Of a stretch of DNA of 64,000 bases, positions 25,189 through 35,800 are shown in pieces. The translations under genes were made by a program, and so were the position numbers. The first letter of the stretch is position 1; each line of letters opens with the position of its first letter. The stretch is from the NCBI GenBank assembly GCA_021776785.1, contig JAJFFF010000004.1:1-64000 (forward strand), read 5' to 3'. The stretch is from Planctomycetota bacterium (GTDB lineage: Bacteria > Planctomycetota > PLA2). A model generated the notes under the pieces. That model had not been told where the DNA came from, ran no database searches, and saw only the letters and a program-made list of their open reading frames with translations.

Positions 25189-26363
25189 GCCGGGCCGAAC
25201 CGTTCGGGAATGAGCAGCGTTGCACGATCGCCAGCGGCGAGGTCTTGTTCGCGCTCAATCACCAAGTACCCGTTGCCGCGCGCCAACGTGTAGAGGTCGG
25301 CGGAGCTGCGCCACGGCAGCGGATCGACGGAGCCATCCGGGCGGCGCCAGCACGGAAAAACGCGGCGGCGTTTTTTGGACGCACGCACCGCCCCCGTCGC
25401 GGTCGCTTGGCGTTCCAGCAACACATCGCCTGCGGCGCGACCCGCCACGGCCGCCAGGTACGGCAGCACCAAAAGGTCCGCGCACACGAGAGCCGAGGCG
25501 GGATTGCCGGGCAAGCCAAAAAACGCACACGCGCCGTCGCGGGCAAACAGCACCGGCTTGCCGGGTTGGAGCGCGACGCCGTGAAAGACGATTTCGGAGC
25601 CGCGTGCTTCCAACGTCGGGCGCACGAGGTCGAGCTCGCCCTTGGAGACGCCGCCGGTCGTGATGACCACGTCCGCGTCGTTCAGCGCGGATTCGATCGC
25701 GCCGGCCAACGCCGCAGGATCGTCACCGACCGTTCCGCGATCATCGGGCCGGTAGCGCGCCATCACGGCACGCAGCATCGGGCCGTTGCTGTTGCGAATC
25801 TCGTGGCGGCCCGGCGTCGCCTGGAGCTCGCTGCCCGTCGCCAAGATCACAATCCGCGGCAGGCGCCGCACCGTCACCTCGCTGGCGCCGATGGCGGCGC
25901 AGACGGCCAGGCGCTCGGGGGTCAAAACGCCGTCAACGGCCACCGCGCCCGCGTTGGCAAGGGCGCCGCGCGCGAGCATGTTGTGGCCCGGCCCCACCGA
26001 TTCCTCGGTGGACGTATGCGCGTCGCGCTCGTCGGTGCAGTCCTCGACCTTCACAACCGCGTCCGCGCCTGGGGGCACCGGCGCACCGGTGTTGATCCAC
26101 GCCGCTTCCCCGGGCTGCAGCGTCGGCAACGTGTCCGCGCCGGCCGCGATGCGCGCGACCACGCGAAACGAACCCGGCGTCTCCGCCGCGCGCACGGCGT
26201 ATCCGTCCATGAGCGAGCGCGCGAAAGGCGGGTCGTCTCGATCCGCGCAGAGCGGCACCGCCAACACGCGTCCCAGCGCCTCGTCCAACGTGACGGTCTC
26301 GGTCTCGCGGAGCGGCGCGGCATGGTGCGCGACCAGAGCACGCGCTTCGTCGATGGAGATCAC
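25185..26363 (-). CDS. moeA: Molybdopterin molybdotransferase MoeA
   Basis: MoeA inserts molybdate into adenylylated molybdopterin. The 392-residue protein has the family start ISIDEARALV, PPFARSLMDGYAVRA, the GAPVPPGADAVVKVEDC segment, the MogA-like domain motifs ILATGSELQ, VVITTGGVSKGELD and FFGLPGNPASALV, and a C-terminal beta domain. I prefer the GTG at 26361-26363, because MoeA proteins normally begin just before this motif. The TTG at 26384 would add seven residues. No other molybdenum-cofactor gene is nearby. It is coupled to lnt by an ATGA overlap, an association without an obvious functional reason. Confidence 0.92.
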   Translation of the reverse strand: MISIDEARALVAHHAAPLRETETVTLDEALGRVLAVPLCADRDDPPFARSLMDGYAVRAAETPGSFRVVARIAAGADTLPTLQPGEAAWINTGAPVPPGADAVVKVEDCTDERDAHTSTEESVGPGHNMLARGALANAGAVAVDGVLTPERLAVCAAIGASEVTVRRLPRIVILATGSELQATPGRHEIRNSNGPMLRAVMARYRPDDRGTVGDDPAALAGAIESALNDADVVITTGGVSKGELDLVRPTLEARGSEIVFHGVALQPGKPVLFARDGACAFFGLPGNPASALVCADLLVLPYLAAVAGRAAGDVLLERQATATGAVRASKKRRRVFPCWRRPDGSVDPLPWRSSADLYTLARGNGYLVIEREQDLAAGDRATLLIPERFGPA

Positions 26364-26555
26364 GTGCTCACTATAGCGCCCCAACGCGAGCGACTAGGCT
26401 CCGTCTTAAAAGTGGCCGTTGCACCGAGGTCGAGCAACGTTGTTGCAGGTCGAGTGCGTCCGACAAGGCCGTACCGGAATGATCCAGCGAGGCGAACGCG
26501 CGAAGATCCTGCGGCGACGAGGCCGACCGAATGCAGGCAACTTTGGAGACAGAGC

Positions 26556-27911
26556 TTAGCTCTCCAAGGCGTAGAGAAAGTAAGCCGCCGGCAGATGGAA
26601 GATCGTCTCGAAGAACGTCACGGCTTCGCGGCGTCGCGGCCCGCCACGGCTCAGCAAGAACGCGCGGCGCGCCTGCGTGCGCTTCATCAGCCGTTCGACA
26701 TGCGCCACTTCTTCATCGCCAATGTCGTCGTGATCGAACACGACCACGGGCACGGCACCGTCCGGACTGACGATCACAACCTCGGCTTCCAAGTCGCCCT
26801 CGCGGTAGTACGCAACGTCGAGGCCGCGCTCCCGCGCGGAGTGCGCCACTTGGCCGACCACGGCCCCGAGCAGCAAACGACGGCGTTCCACCGCATCCGC
26901 CAAAACCCCGATGCCGCGTTCAAACAGGGCGTTCACAAGCCCCGGATCGGTCGGATACACACGCGCCCGCGAACGGTCGGTGGATGCCGCGAAATTCTTG
27001 AGCGACGTGAGGAGACGAACCCGCTCCAAGTGATCGAGATAGCGGCCGACGGTTTGCCGGTCGAGCTCGACCGCGTCGGCGAACGCCTCCACATGCAGCG
27101 GCTCGCCACCCAGCAGCAACGCCGCCAAGAACACGCGCTCGACGTCGGCGACGCGTTGGACACCGACGACGGCCGGGAGGTCGCGATAGATCGCACGCGC
27201 CACGACGTTCTCGCGCAAGGCGTGCTGCCCATCCTCGGTCTCCACCAAGCACTCCGGGAATCCGCCGCGCACGAGATAGTCCGCGAGCAGCGGATCGAGC
27301 ACGCGTTGATACAGATGGTCGTCGGCATCGTTGCGTTCCGGAATCGTGGGCGACTCGAGATCTAACGGCGTGGCGTCGAGTCCCGGCACACCGCGCCAAT
27401 CGCAAAACTCCCGGAACGAAAGCGGGCGCAAGGTGTGGGTTTCGAAGGCGGGATCCTCGAGCGCGGGCGCGACCGACGACGCGGCCAAAAAGCGCGGGCG
27501 CGGACGCGTGCGCACCAACTCCAACCAGCGCTCGGGCCAATCGGGAATAGCCTGCAACCCGTCGATTAAGACCAGCGGTCGCTCGGATTTGAACTGCGAC
27601 GCCTTGAGCGCACGGTCCACGAGCGGCCCTAACGGCACCAGCCGTAAGACCGGATGGTCCACCGGCAGGTACACCACGTCGTTGGCTACGGCCAAACGGC
27701 GGTCGATCATGCGGTGCAAAACCGATGTCTTGCCACTGCGCCGCGGCCCCACGATGAGCCCGGCCGCCGCCGAGTCCAACAACGCGCCTTCAAGCGGTCG
27801 CTCGCGCAACAGCCGCCCCGCCGCGGGCCGGCCGCCGGGCCATGCAGCCGCCCCCCACCAGGGGTTGCGCGCGGCCAACAACGCGTCGAGACGATGTTCG
27901 TCTAAAAGCAC
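26556..27911 (-). CDS. AAA-type ATPase with DUF4143-like C-terminal domain
   Basis: The 451-residue protein matches the widespread AAA_14/DUF4143 ATPases. It has Walker A GPRRSGKT (55-62), a Walker B region LVLIDGLQAIPDW (113-125), the LRPLSFREFCDW segment and YLVRGGFPECL. A winged-helix-like region follows (DAVELDRQTVGRYLDHLERVRLL), then a nuclease-like domain with AEVVIVSPDG. Canonical members have Asp-Glu in Walker B (IDEIQ). Here the Glu is Gly118, so ATP hydrolysis may be impaired or the base lies elsewhere. It starts with GTG and stands alone, divergent from the efflux operon. The family's cellular role is not established. Confidence 0.85.
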   Translation of the reverse strand: MLLDEHRLDALLAARNPWWGAAAWPGGRPAAGRLLRERPLEGALLDSAAAGLIVGPRRSGKTSVLHRMIDRRLAVANDVVYLPVDHPVLRLVPLGPLVDRALKASQFKSERPLVLIDGLQAIPDWPERWLELVRTRPRPRFLAASSVAPALEDPAFETHTLRPLSFREFCDWRGVPGLDATPLDLESPTIPERNDADDHLYQRVLDPLLADYLVRGGFPECLVETEDGQHALRENVVARAIYRDLPAVVGVQRVADVERVFLAALLLGGEPLHVEAFADAVELDRQTVGRYLDHLERVRLLTSLKNFAASTDRSRARVYPTDPGLVNALFERGIGVLADAVERRRLLLGAVVGQVAHSARERGLDVAYYREGDLEAEVVIVSPDGAVPVVVFDHDDIGDEEVAHVERLMKRTQARRAFLLSRGGPRRREAVTFFETIFHLPAAYFLYALES

Positions 27912-28078
27912 AAACCCGTTGTAGCACAGCGCGCCCCATGGCCGCTTCTCGCAATCGACGGTCCTGGGCCCGAGCGCCCCGCTGAAATGCCTTGGGCTGC
28001 GAGCGGGTCTCGAAGTCGATCTCGCCGTTAGAATCCGGGATTGCTCCCCGACAACTCCAACCGACGGCGTATCTCCTT

Positions 28079-29392
28079 GTGTTGAAAGCCCAGACCTTCC
28101 TCCTCGCGATCGTACCGCTGCTTGTGGCGTGCGGATCCGGCTCCGACAAACCCAAAAACGGCGACGACTCCAAGAACGGAGGCGCGTACGGCGGTTCCGG
28201 CCAACCGGGCCGGGGCGGCGGCCAAGGAAACGGCAAAGGAAACGGCAAGGGTGACGACCGCCCCACGTTTACGATGCCGGTCCGCGCGGTGCTCCCGACG
28301 CGTGCGCTGGTCGAGGCCACCGTCGAATCGCAAGCCACGCTAGAGAGTGACCGGTTTGCCGAAGTGGTCGCGGAGATCGAGGGCCGCGTTGTCAAGCGCT
28401 ACCGCGATGTCGGGGACGAGGTCGGACGCGAGGAGGACGGCGAAGACGCGCTGCTCTTGGCGCGTCTCGACGATCGCGACCTTCAGATCGCGTTTCGCGA
28501 AGCGGAGGCCACGATCTTGGAGAAGAAGGGGCGGATTCGCGAACTCAAGCTCGCGCAAGAACAGTCGCAGCGAGAAATCGAACAAGCGATCGTTTCGCGC
28601 GAGGAGGCGCAAGCGGCGCTGAACCGAACGACCAGTGGCATTGTCGACGGAACCATCTCCAAAGAGGAACACGAGAAAGCCACGTTCGCGTTCGACCTGG
28701 CGAAGACGAAAGTCGCGGTCGCGGAGGCGGCGCTTCTGCAAGCAGATGTTGCGTTGGAGTTGGGCACGGTCGCGGTGACGCAGGCGGAGTTGGTACACGA
28801 CCGCGCCAAGCTCAACCTCGCCCGCACGTCCATTCTTTCGCCGATCCGCGGCGTTGTGACGCGCTGTGATGTGCAAGAAGGCGAGCGTATCAAGGCAAGT
28901 GCGGCGATCTTCCGCATCGAAGACCCGAGCCAGTTGGTCGTGTACGGCAATCTTCCGGTCCGGCAAACGCGCCGAATCAAACTCGGCAACTTGGTTCGGA
29001 TCTCCAGCAGTGCGATCGACGAATCGACGACGGGCAGTGTCGTTCGCATCGCGCCGACAGTTGACCCGAGTTCGGGCACGGTGCGCGTCAAGATAGCGGT
29101 GAAATCTGCGGCCGGGTACAAACCCGGGCTCTTTGTCACGCTTCGCGTCGTTGTAGAGACGCGCGCGAAGGCGCTGACCGTGCCCAAACGCGCCGTGCTC
29201 CACGACGACGCCGATGGCGCTTACCTCTTCGTTGTGGAGGACGGCGCCGCCCAACGCGTTTTGGTCGAGACGGGTTATGAAAAGGATCAGCGCGTCGAGA
29301 TCGTGAAGGGTGTCGATGCGGCGTCCAAGGTGGTTGTGGAAGGCCAGGACACGCTCACCGATCAGGCGAAAGTCGAGTTGTTGGCCGACTGA
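28079..29392 (+). CDS. RND efflux periplasmic adaptor lipoprotein
   Basis: The 437-residue membrane fusion protein has a lipoprotein signal with lipobox LVAC (Cys18 if started at the GTG 28079), followed by a Gly/Asn/Lys-rich flexible linker. The barrel-sandwich/lipoyl halves flank a long coiled-coil hairpin (EILEKKGRIRELKLAQEQSQ region, about residues 150-250). The beta-barrel (ARTSILSPIRGVVTRCDVQE, then KLGNLVRISSS) and membrane-proximal domain follow. It would bridge the RND pump to an outer-membrane channel. No TolC-like gene is present here. The start is uncertain (GTG 28079 or TTG 28082), but both give the same signal peptide. Its stop overlaps the first permease start by one base. Confidence 0.9.
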   Translation: MLKAQTFLLAIVPLLVACGSGSDKPKNGDDSKNGGAYGGSGQPGRGGGQGNGKGNGKGDDRPTFTMPVRAVLPTRALVEATVESQATLESDRFAEVVAEIEGRVVKRYRDVGDEVGREEDGEDALLLARLDDRDLQIAFREAEATILEKKGRIRELKLAQEQSQREIEQAIVSREEAQAALNRTTSGIVDGTISKEEHEKATFAFDLAKTKVAVAEAALLQADVALELGTVAVTQAELVHDRAKLNLARTSILSPIRGVVTRCDVQEGERIKASAAIFRIEDPSQLVVYGNLPVRQTRRIKLGNLVRISSSAIDESTTGSVVRIAPTVDPSSGTVRVKIAVKSAAGYKPGLFVTLRVVVETRAKALTVPKRAVLHDDADGAYLFVVEDGAAQRVLVETGYEKDQRVEIVKGVDAASKVVVEGQDTLTDQAKVELLAD

Positions 29393-32300
29393 TGCTTTCG
29401 CTCGCAGCGCGGCGACCGGTCGCCGTTCTTATGGTCGTCGCCGCGGTCTTTGTCTTCGGCTACATCTCGTTTCAACGGCTTGACGTCGCTTTGCTGCCGC
29501 GGCTTGAGTACCCGACGCTGACCGTTCGCACCGAGTTCTCGGGTGCGGGTCCGCGCGACGTCGACAAGCGCATCACGGAAGTGCTCGAAAAGAGGTTGGC
29601 CACTACCAACGGCCTCGTGTCGATGGCGTCGGTTTCGCGCAGCGGCTTCTCCGACATCAGCTTGGAGTTCGGATGGGAAACGGACATGACATCCGTTCGC
29701 GCCGACATCGAAGCGAAGATCGCCGCGGCCACGTTGCCCGACGAAGCCAAGCGACCGCTCGTCTTGCCCTACGACCCCAACCTCGATCCGATGCTCCGCA
29801 TTGCGGTGTCGGCCAAGGGACGCGGCGAACGCGCACTCGCGCTCGCACGACAGCTCGCCGAGGAAGAAGTCGAAAAGGAGCTCAAAAAGCTCCCGGGCGT
29901 CGCCGCCGCCAAAATCCGCGGCGGGCGGGAACGCGAGATCGCCGTACGCGTCAACGAGAGCGCGCTCCGTCGCACCGGAATCGCCCTCGATGCGCTGTCC
30001 GCCAAGTTAGAAAGCGCCAACCGCAACGAAGCGGCGGGCCTGATCAACGAGGGGCCGATCGAGTACGTCGTCCGCTCGGTCAACGAGCTCAAAACGGCCG
30101 CGGAGATCGCCGATCTCGTCGTCGAACGCGTCAACGGCGTCCCGATTCGTGTGCGCGACCTCGCCACCGTGACCGAGACGTGGAAAGAACGCGAGATCGC
30201 GGCGTACTTCAACGGCCAGGAAGCCGTGCTGGTCGAGGTGTACAAGAAAGCGGACGCCAATCTCGTGACCGTAGCGGCCGCCGTGCGCAAACGGTTGTTC
30301 GCGAAAACCGTGACGGGTCCCAAACCGCCGTCGGGTCGCGGGCGCCGCGGCGGGCGTCGGCGCCGAGGAAACGTCGGTGTCACAGCGACGGGCAGCCTCC
30401 AGGCGACACTCGGCGAATGGGTGGACCTCAAGGTCTTGACCGATCAGAGCCGGTTCATCGAAGGATCGATTCGCGAAGTGCGCGACACGGCGTTGCTCGG
30501 CGGCATTCTTGCCGTGCTGGTGCTCTACCTGTTCTTGCGGAACGCGCTCTCGACGTTCATCGCCGCGCTTGTGATCTCAATCTGCGTCGTCGCCACGTTC
30601 GCCCCGATGTTCATCGCCAACGTGTCGCTCAACATCATGTCGCTCGGTGGCCTCGCGCTCGGCGTAGGCATGCTTGTCGACAACGCGATCGTCGTGCTGG
30701 AGTCGTCGGCGCGCAAACGAGCCCAGGGCCTAAGCCCATTGGATGCCGCGATCGCCGGAGTCGGCGACGTCGCCGGCGCGATCAGCGCGGCCACACTCAC
30801 GTCGGTCTGTGTGTTTTTCCCAATTGTGTTCGTCGAAGACGCCGGCATCGCCGGCCAAATTTTTCGCGATCTAGCACTGACGGTGGTGTTCTCGATCCTC
30901 GTGTCGCTCCTCGTCGCGCTGTTTGTGATTCCAACGTGCCTAGCCACGCTTCCCGCCCTGAACATGGAACCGCGACGGATGCGCACCGTGCCGCGTTTCG
31001 GCCTCGCGGCCGTGCTGTGCGGCGACCGTTTCGTGCTCTCGTTTTTCAAACTCCGCCGTGGCCACCTCGTCAGCAAAGTGACGCGCGCCATCGGGCTACT
31101 GGTCGCCCTGCCCCTCATCCTCGGCATGCGCGTGCTGATCCTGGTCATCAACATCGCGATGGCGGGCCTCAGTATCGTGTTCCGCCTCGTCGCGCTTGGG
31201 TTGAGCGTGGTGTTTGTTCCTCTCGCCACCGCCTGGCAAACGATCTATCGGGGAGTCGAAGCGGCGTACGTGCCCTTCCTGCGCGGCTGCCTTCATCAGC
31301 GCGCCCTGGTCGTCGTTCTCGCGATGGCCGCGCTCGCTTACGGCGGTTGGCGCGCGACCACACTCAGCCCGGACCTCATTCCCGAGTCGAGCACCGGCGA
31401 ATTCGACGTGAAAATCTCTTTCGCGCCGGGCACGCCGTTGGAACGCACGGCAGCGCGCGTCGCACAGGTCGAAAAAGTGATCCGCGCGCGCAACGAAGTG
31501 GATTGGGTCGCCACAACGGTCGGTGTCGAGGCCGACGCCGATCGCGCCGCCGACGAGGGTGAACACACCGCCAAGATGTCGGTGCGCCTCAAGCCCGACG
31601 CACGATCCGAACAGGCCGAGCTGGCCGTCCGCACCGCGTTGGAGAAGGCGGTCGCGGCCATCCCGGACGTCATGCCCGCGGAGTTCTTGCCGTCGAGCTT
31701 CTTTAAGTTCTCGGTGCCGCTGCGCGTCGTGTTGTACGGCGCGGGCGAGGGCGAAATCGTGCGCCTCGCGCGCGCCGCCGAACGCGCGGCAAGCGCACTG
31801 CGCGCGGTGCCTGGCATCGAACGGGTGCGCTCCGGATTCGGACGTGGCGCACGCGAAGTACGGTTGGTGTTTGACCGCGTCGCTCTGTTTCGTCACAACT
31901 TGACGGTCGAGGAAGTCACGCAGCGCGTGCGTGCCAAGATCTTAGGACTCGTCCCCACCGCGTTGGTCGAAGGTTCGACGCGTACCGATATCCGCGTGCG
32001 ATTGCATGAGGACGATCGGGGAACGGTACGCGATTTAGTCGCACTCGACATCTCCGCCCCCGGTCAACCCGTCTTACCGCTCGCCGTTGTGCTATCAGGC
32101 GAGCCCGCCGTCGCGGAAGGACCGGGCGAGATCCGCCGCGTCGGTGGACGCCACGCGGCGGTCATCACAGCCGCGTACGAAGGGCTGCAACTCGACAAAG
32201 TGGCGCGCGCCGCAGACGAAGCGGTCGCCCCCATCGCACGACAGTTCGGCATCGACTTCGAGATCGCGGGCCGCAGTCAACAAGCCGAGCAATCCAACCG

Positions 32301-32883
32301 CGCGTTGATGTTCGCGCTCCTGCTCGCCGTGTTCTTGGTCTACGCCGTCATGGCGGCGCAGTTCGAGTCACTTTGGCAACCGATCCTCATCATGGTCTCG
32401 TTGCCCCTGGCGGGCGTCGGCGCGATCCTCCTGCTGGATTGGCTCTCGCTCTCGCTGAGCGTCGTCGTCTTGCTCGGCGCGATCTTGCTGGTCGGCATCG
32501 CCGTGAACAACGCGATCGTGCTGGTCGATTGCATGAACAAGCGCATCGCGGGAGCCGCATCCAAGCGCGACGGCATCGTCATCGCGGCGCAGGAACGCCT
32601 GCGCCCGATCTTGATGACAACAGCGACGACGATTCTGGGGCTCTTACCGCTCACCGGATTTCTCGCCCGTATTCCCGGCGCCGATGCGCTCCCGCTCGGA
32701 CTCGGCGGCGGCGACGCGGCGGAGCTTCGCGCGCCGATGGCCATTACGGTGATCGGCGGCCTCGTCACGAGCACGCTGCTCACATTGGTCGTCGTGCCGG
32801 TTCTCTACGACTTAGCCGTAGGCGGGCGCACTCGTAAGCGCGCCGCGACCGAGCGGCACGAAACCGGCGAGGTCGTGGCGTGA
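29392..32883 (+). CDS. RND efflux permease, first of two
   Basis: This 1163-residue RND transporter of the hydrophobe/amphiphile efflux type has a 12-helix core duplicated around two periplasmic loops. Signatures include LSLAARRPVAVLMV at the start, SLGGLALGVGMLVDNAIVVL in TM4 with its proton-relay Asp, and LVGIAVNNAIVLVDCMNKR in TM10. It is longer than usual for two reasons: an Arg/Gly-rich loop near residue 310-325 and an extra hydrophobic stretch at about 566-616 in the central cytoplasmic linker, possibly a membrane hairpin. It overlaps the adaptor gene by one base and the next permease by a GTGA. The substrate is unknown. Confidence 0.93.
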   Translation: MLSLAARRPVAVLMVVAAVFVFGYISFQRLDVALLPRLEYPTLTVRTEFSGAGPRDVDKRITEVLEKRLATTNGLVSMASVSRSGFSDISLEFGWETDMTSVRADIEAKIAAATLPDEAKRPLVLPYDPNLDPMLRIAVSAKGRGERALALARQLAEEEVEKELKKLPGVAAAKIRGGREREIAVRVNESALRRTGIALDALSAKLESANRNEAAGLINEGPIEYVVRSVNELKTAAEIADLVVERVNGVPIRVRDLATVTETWKEREIAAYFNGQEAVLVEVYKKADANLVTVAAAVRKRLFAKTVTGPKPPSGRGRRGGRRRRGNVGVTATGSLQATLGEWVDLKVLTDQSRFIEGSIREVRDTALLGGILAVLVLYLFLRNALSTFIAALVISICVVATFAPMFIANVSLNIMSLGGLALGVGMLVDNAIVVLESSARKRAQGLSPLDAAIAGVGDVAGAISAATLTSVCVFFPIVFVEDAGIAGQIFRDLALTVVFSILVSLLVALFVIPTCLATLPALNMEPRRMRTVPRFGLAAVLCGDRFVLSFFKLRRGHLVSKVTRAIGLLVALPLILGMRVLILVINIAMAGLSIVFRLVALGLSVVFVPLATAWQTIYRGVEAAYVPFLRGCLHQRALVVVLAMAALAYGGWRATTLSPDLIPESSTGEFDVKISFAPGTPLERTAARVAQVEKVIRARNEVDWVATTVGVEADADRAADEGEHTAKMSVRLKPDARSEQAELAVRTALEKAVAAIPDVMPAEFLPSSFFKFSVPLRVVLYGAGEGEIVRLARAAERAASALRAVPGIERVRSGFGRGAREVRLVFDRVALFRHNLTVEEVTQRVRAKILGLVPTALVEGSTRTDIRVRLHEDDRGTVRDLVALDISAPGQPVLPLAVVLSGEPAVAEGPGEIRRVGGRHAAVITAAYEGLQLDKVARAADEAVAPIARQFGIDFEIAGRSQQAEQSNRALMFALLLAVFLVYAVMAAQFESLWQPILIMVSLPLAGVGAILLLDWLSLSLSVVVLLGAILLVGIAVNNAIVLVDCMNKRIAGAASKRDGIVIAAQERLRPILMTTATTILGLLPLTGFLARIPGADALPLGLGGGDAAELRAPMAITVIGGLVTSTLLTLVVVPVLYDLAVGGRTRKRAATERHETGEVVA

Positions 32884-35800
32884 AGCGCCTGATCGCTACC
32901 ATTCTGCGCCGTCCGGTCGGCGTGCTCGTCGTCAGCGTTTCGCTGCTCGTCCTCGGCGCGATCTCGTTTCTCAACATCCCGTTGCAGTTCCTGCCGGAAG
33001 GGTTCGAGCCGCGACGCATCACCGTGAGCGCGGATCTGCGCGACGCGTCGGCGGCCGAAGCCGAACGGCTCGTCGCCATTCCGCTGGAGGAATCGCTCGC
33101 GACGGTTTCCGGCATCGAGTCCATGTCCACGCGCTGCAGTTCGCGGGAAGTGCGCATCTCGATCGAATTGCGATCCGACGTCGATCCGACGGTTGTCGAA
33201 GCGGACGTTCGGGACCGCGTCCGCCGCGTCGAAGGCGACCTTCCCGATGACGTGTCGCGGTTGCGCGTCCGGCGCCGCGGTGCCAATGACCGGCCGGTCA
33301 TCTTCTTCGCGTGCACCGCCAAGGCCGAGCGCGAGGAGTTGTCTGGATTCGTCGAGGACGTGCTCAACCCGCGCCTCGAGTCGGTGGACGGCGTCGCGCG
33401 CGCCTCCTCGTGGGGCCTCATCAAACGCAGCGTTCGCATCTGGCTCGACAACGAAGAGATCGCGCGCCGTCAACTCGATCTGCGCGACGTGCTCCGGCGC
33501 GTCCGCGGCGACAACTTCGATGCCGATCTCGGCGACGTCGACGATGCCGGGCGCACCTCGTATGTGCGCGCGACCATGGAGTTCAACTCGCTCGACGAGA
33601 TCCGCGACCTCCCGGTCGGCGACGGCATTCGCATGCGCGACATCGCGCGCGTCGAAATTGTGCCTTCGCTGGACCAAGGTTGGTCGCGCTACAACGGCGC
33701 CGCGGTGATCGTCGGGACGATCTACAAAATGGCCGGCGCCAACACGGTGGAGACTTCAAAGCGGGTCAACGCGATGTTTCAAGACATCGTCGATCGCAAC
33801 CCGCAGATGAAGGACCTGGAGCTGCGCCCGTTTTTCGATCAAGGCAAAGTGATCGAGTCGTCGCTGAACACGCTCTACAAGAACGCTCTGTACGGCGGCG
33901 TGCTGGCGGTCGTAATTCTGTTCCTGTTCTTCCGGCGCTTCCGCATGACGTTGCTCGTCGCGCTGGCGATTCCGCTCAGCCTCACGGTCGCCGTGACGGC
34001 CCTGTATCTGACCGGCAACTCGCTCAACATCGCTTCGATGATGGGCCTCACGCTGGCGGTCGGCATGCTGATCGACAACGCGATCGTCGTCGTCGAATCC
34101 ATCCTGCGACGACGTGAATTTGGCGACGCGCCCGATGTCGCAGCGGCGCGCGGCACCGGCGAAGTAGCGCTTGCGGTTCTCACGGCCACCCTCACAACGA
34201 TCGTCGTCATCGCACCCGCCATTTTCTTGAGCGGCGAGACCGACGCCCGTCTGTGGCTCGTCGCGATCGGTGGCCCAATCGGGTACTCCTTGATCGCCTC
34301 GCTGGCCGTCGCGTTGATTCTCATTCCGCTGGGGTCGATTCACCTGCGCCGCCGCGACGAGAAGGCGCGCGTGGTCACGGCCACGGCGACGGACGTCACA
34401 TGGTTCAGCCGCGTTTTGGGCTTTGCGTTGCGACACCGCATCGCGGTCGTCATCGGCGTGTTCTTGCTGATCCAGTCGGCGGCCATTCCGAACGCGGCGC
34501 TGGGACGGCAAGGCGCGCGCGGACGCGCCAGCGGCCCGATTCGTTTCCAAGTGCGTTTCCCCCGTCACTACACGATGGGCGACGCCAACGAAACGATGAA
34601 GCGCTACGAGGAGTACGTGGACGAGCAGCGGGACGCCCTGGAACTGGACGGCATCTACGCGCGCTTTGACCGGCGCAGCGGCATGGTCATGTTGTGGAAA
34701 CGCAACGACTCGAGCAAACCGCGCAAGGAGTTGCTTGACGCCATCAAGGATGGGATGCCGCAGGTGGCGGGCGTGCGCACGAGCTTGGAAGCGGTCACCG
34801 AAGAGGGCAAGACCAAAATCACTCTCGAAGGGGAAGACGCCGCCCTGTTAGAAGCCACGATGGAGCGCATCGAAGCGCGCCTCAACACACTGCCAAACGT
34901 CGCCGAAACGGGGCGGGAGCAGGACGCGTCCATTCAGGAGTTGCGCATCGAAGTGGATCGCGAAGCCGTGGCGCGCGGTGTCATCGCTCCGGATCGGATC
35001 CGCGGGATGATGGGCTGGGTCGTGCGCGGCGCGCGGCTCAAGGATTACCGCGCGGGCGGACGCAGCCTGCCGCTCCTGATCGAACTCGATCCCGATCAAT
35101 CCGTCGACCTGGGCAACTTGGGTGAACTCCTCATCCCCACCGACCAAGGGATGAAACCGTTGTCTGTGCTCTCGCAAATGAGCGTGCGCAACTCCGCGGC
35201 GACGATTGAGCGCCGCGACGGCCGCCGCGTGGCCGAGATGACGATTGCGAGCAACGGCAAAGACGACCGGCAGTTTCACAGCGACGTGCAGGCGACGATC
35301 GGATCGATGAAACTTCCGCCGGGCGTGCGCTTCCAGGTCGGCGGGAGCTGGAGCGACTTCCAACGCAGCTCCGGCGAAATGATGCAAGCGCTGCTCTGGG
35401 GCGCGATTTTCGTGTTCCTCCTAACCGGCGTGCTCTTCGAATCGGTGCTCCTCCCGATCGCGGTGATCGGGGCGGTGATCCCCGCGCTTATCGGCGGCCT
35501 CTGGGGACTCTACATCGCGGGCAAGCCGATGGATGAGCTGTCGTTGCTCGGCGCGATCTTGCTTGTCGGAATCGTCGTCAACAACGGCATCGTGTTAGTC
35601 GATCGCGCGCAGCAGTGGCGGCGCGCGGGCCTGCCCCTGCGCGCGGCGATTCGCGCGGCTGGGCGCGACCGCGTCCGGCCTGTTGTGATGACGGCACTGA
35701 CGACGATCGCGGGCCTTTTGCCCATGGCGGTGATCAAGGGCGCGCAGGACGAAATCCAATATGACACGCTGGCCACCGCGGTCATTGGCGGCCTCGTCGT

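Noticed and set aside
24825-27365. 846-codon plus-strand frame opposite lnt, moeA and the ATPase
   Set aside because: It spans three well-supported minus-strand genes. The translation is Arg/His-rich without domains, a shadow of their codon bias.
29673-31562. 629-codon frame inside the first RND permease gene
   Set aside because: It is an alternative frame of a certain RND gene and is Arg-rich with no domain.
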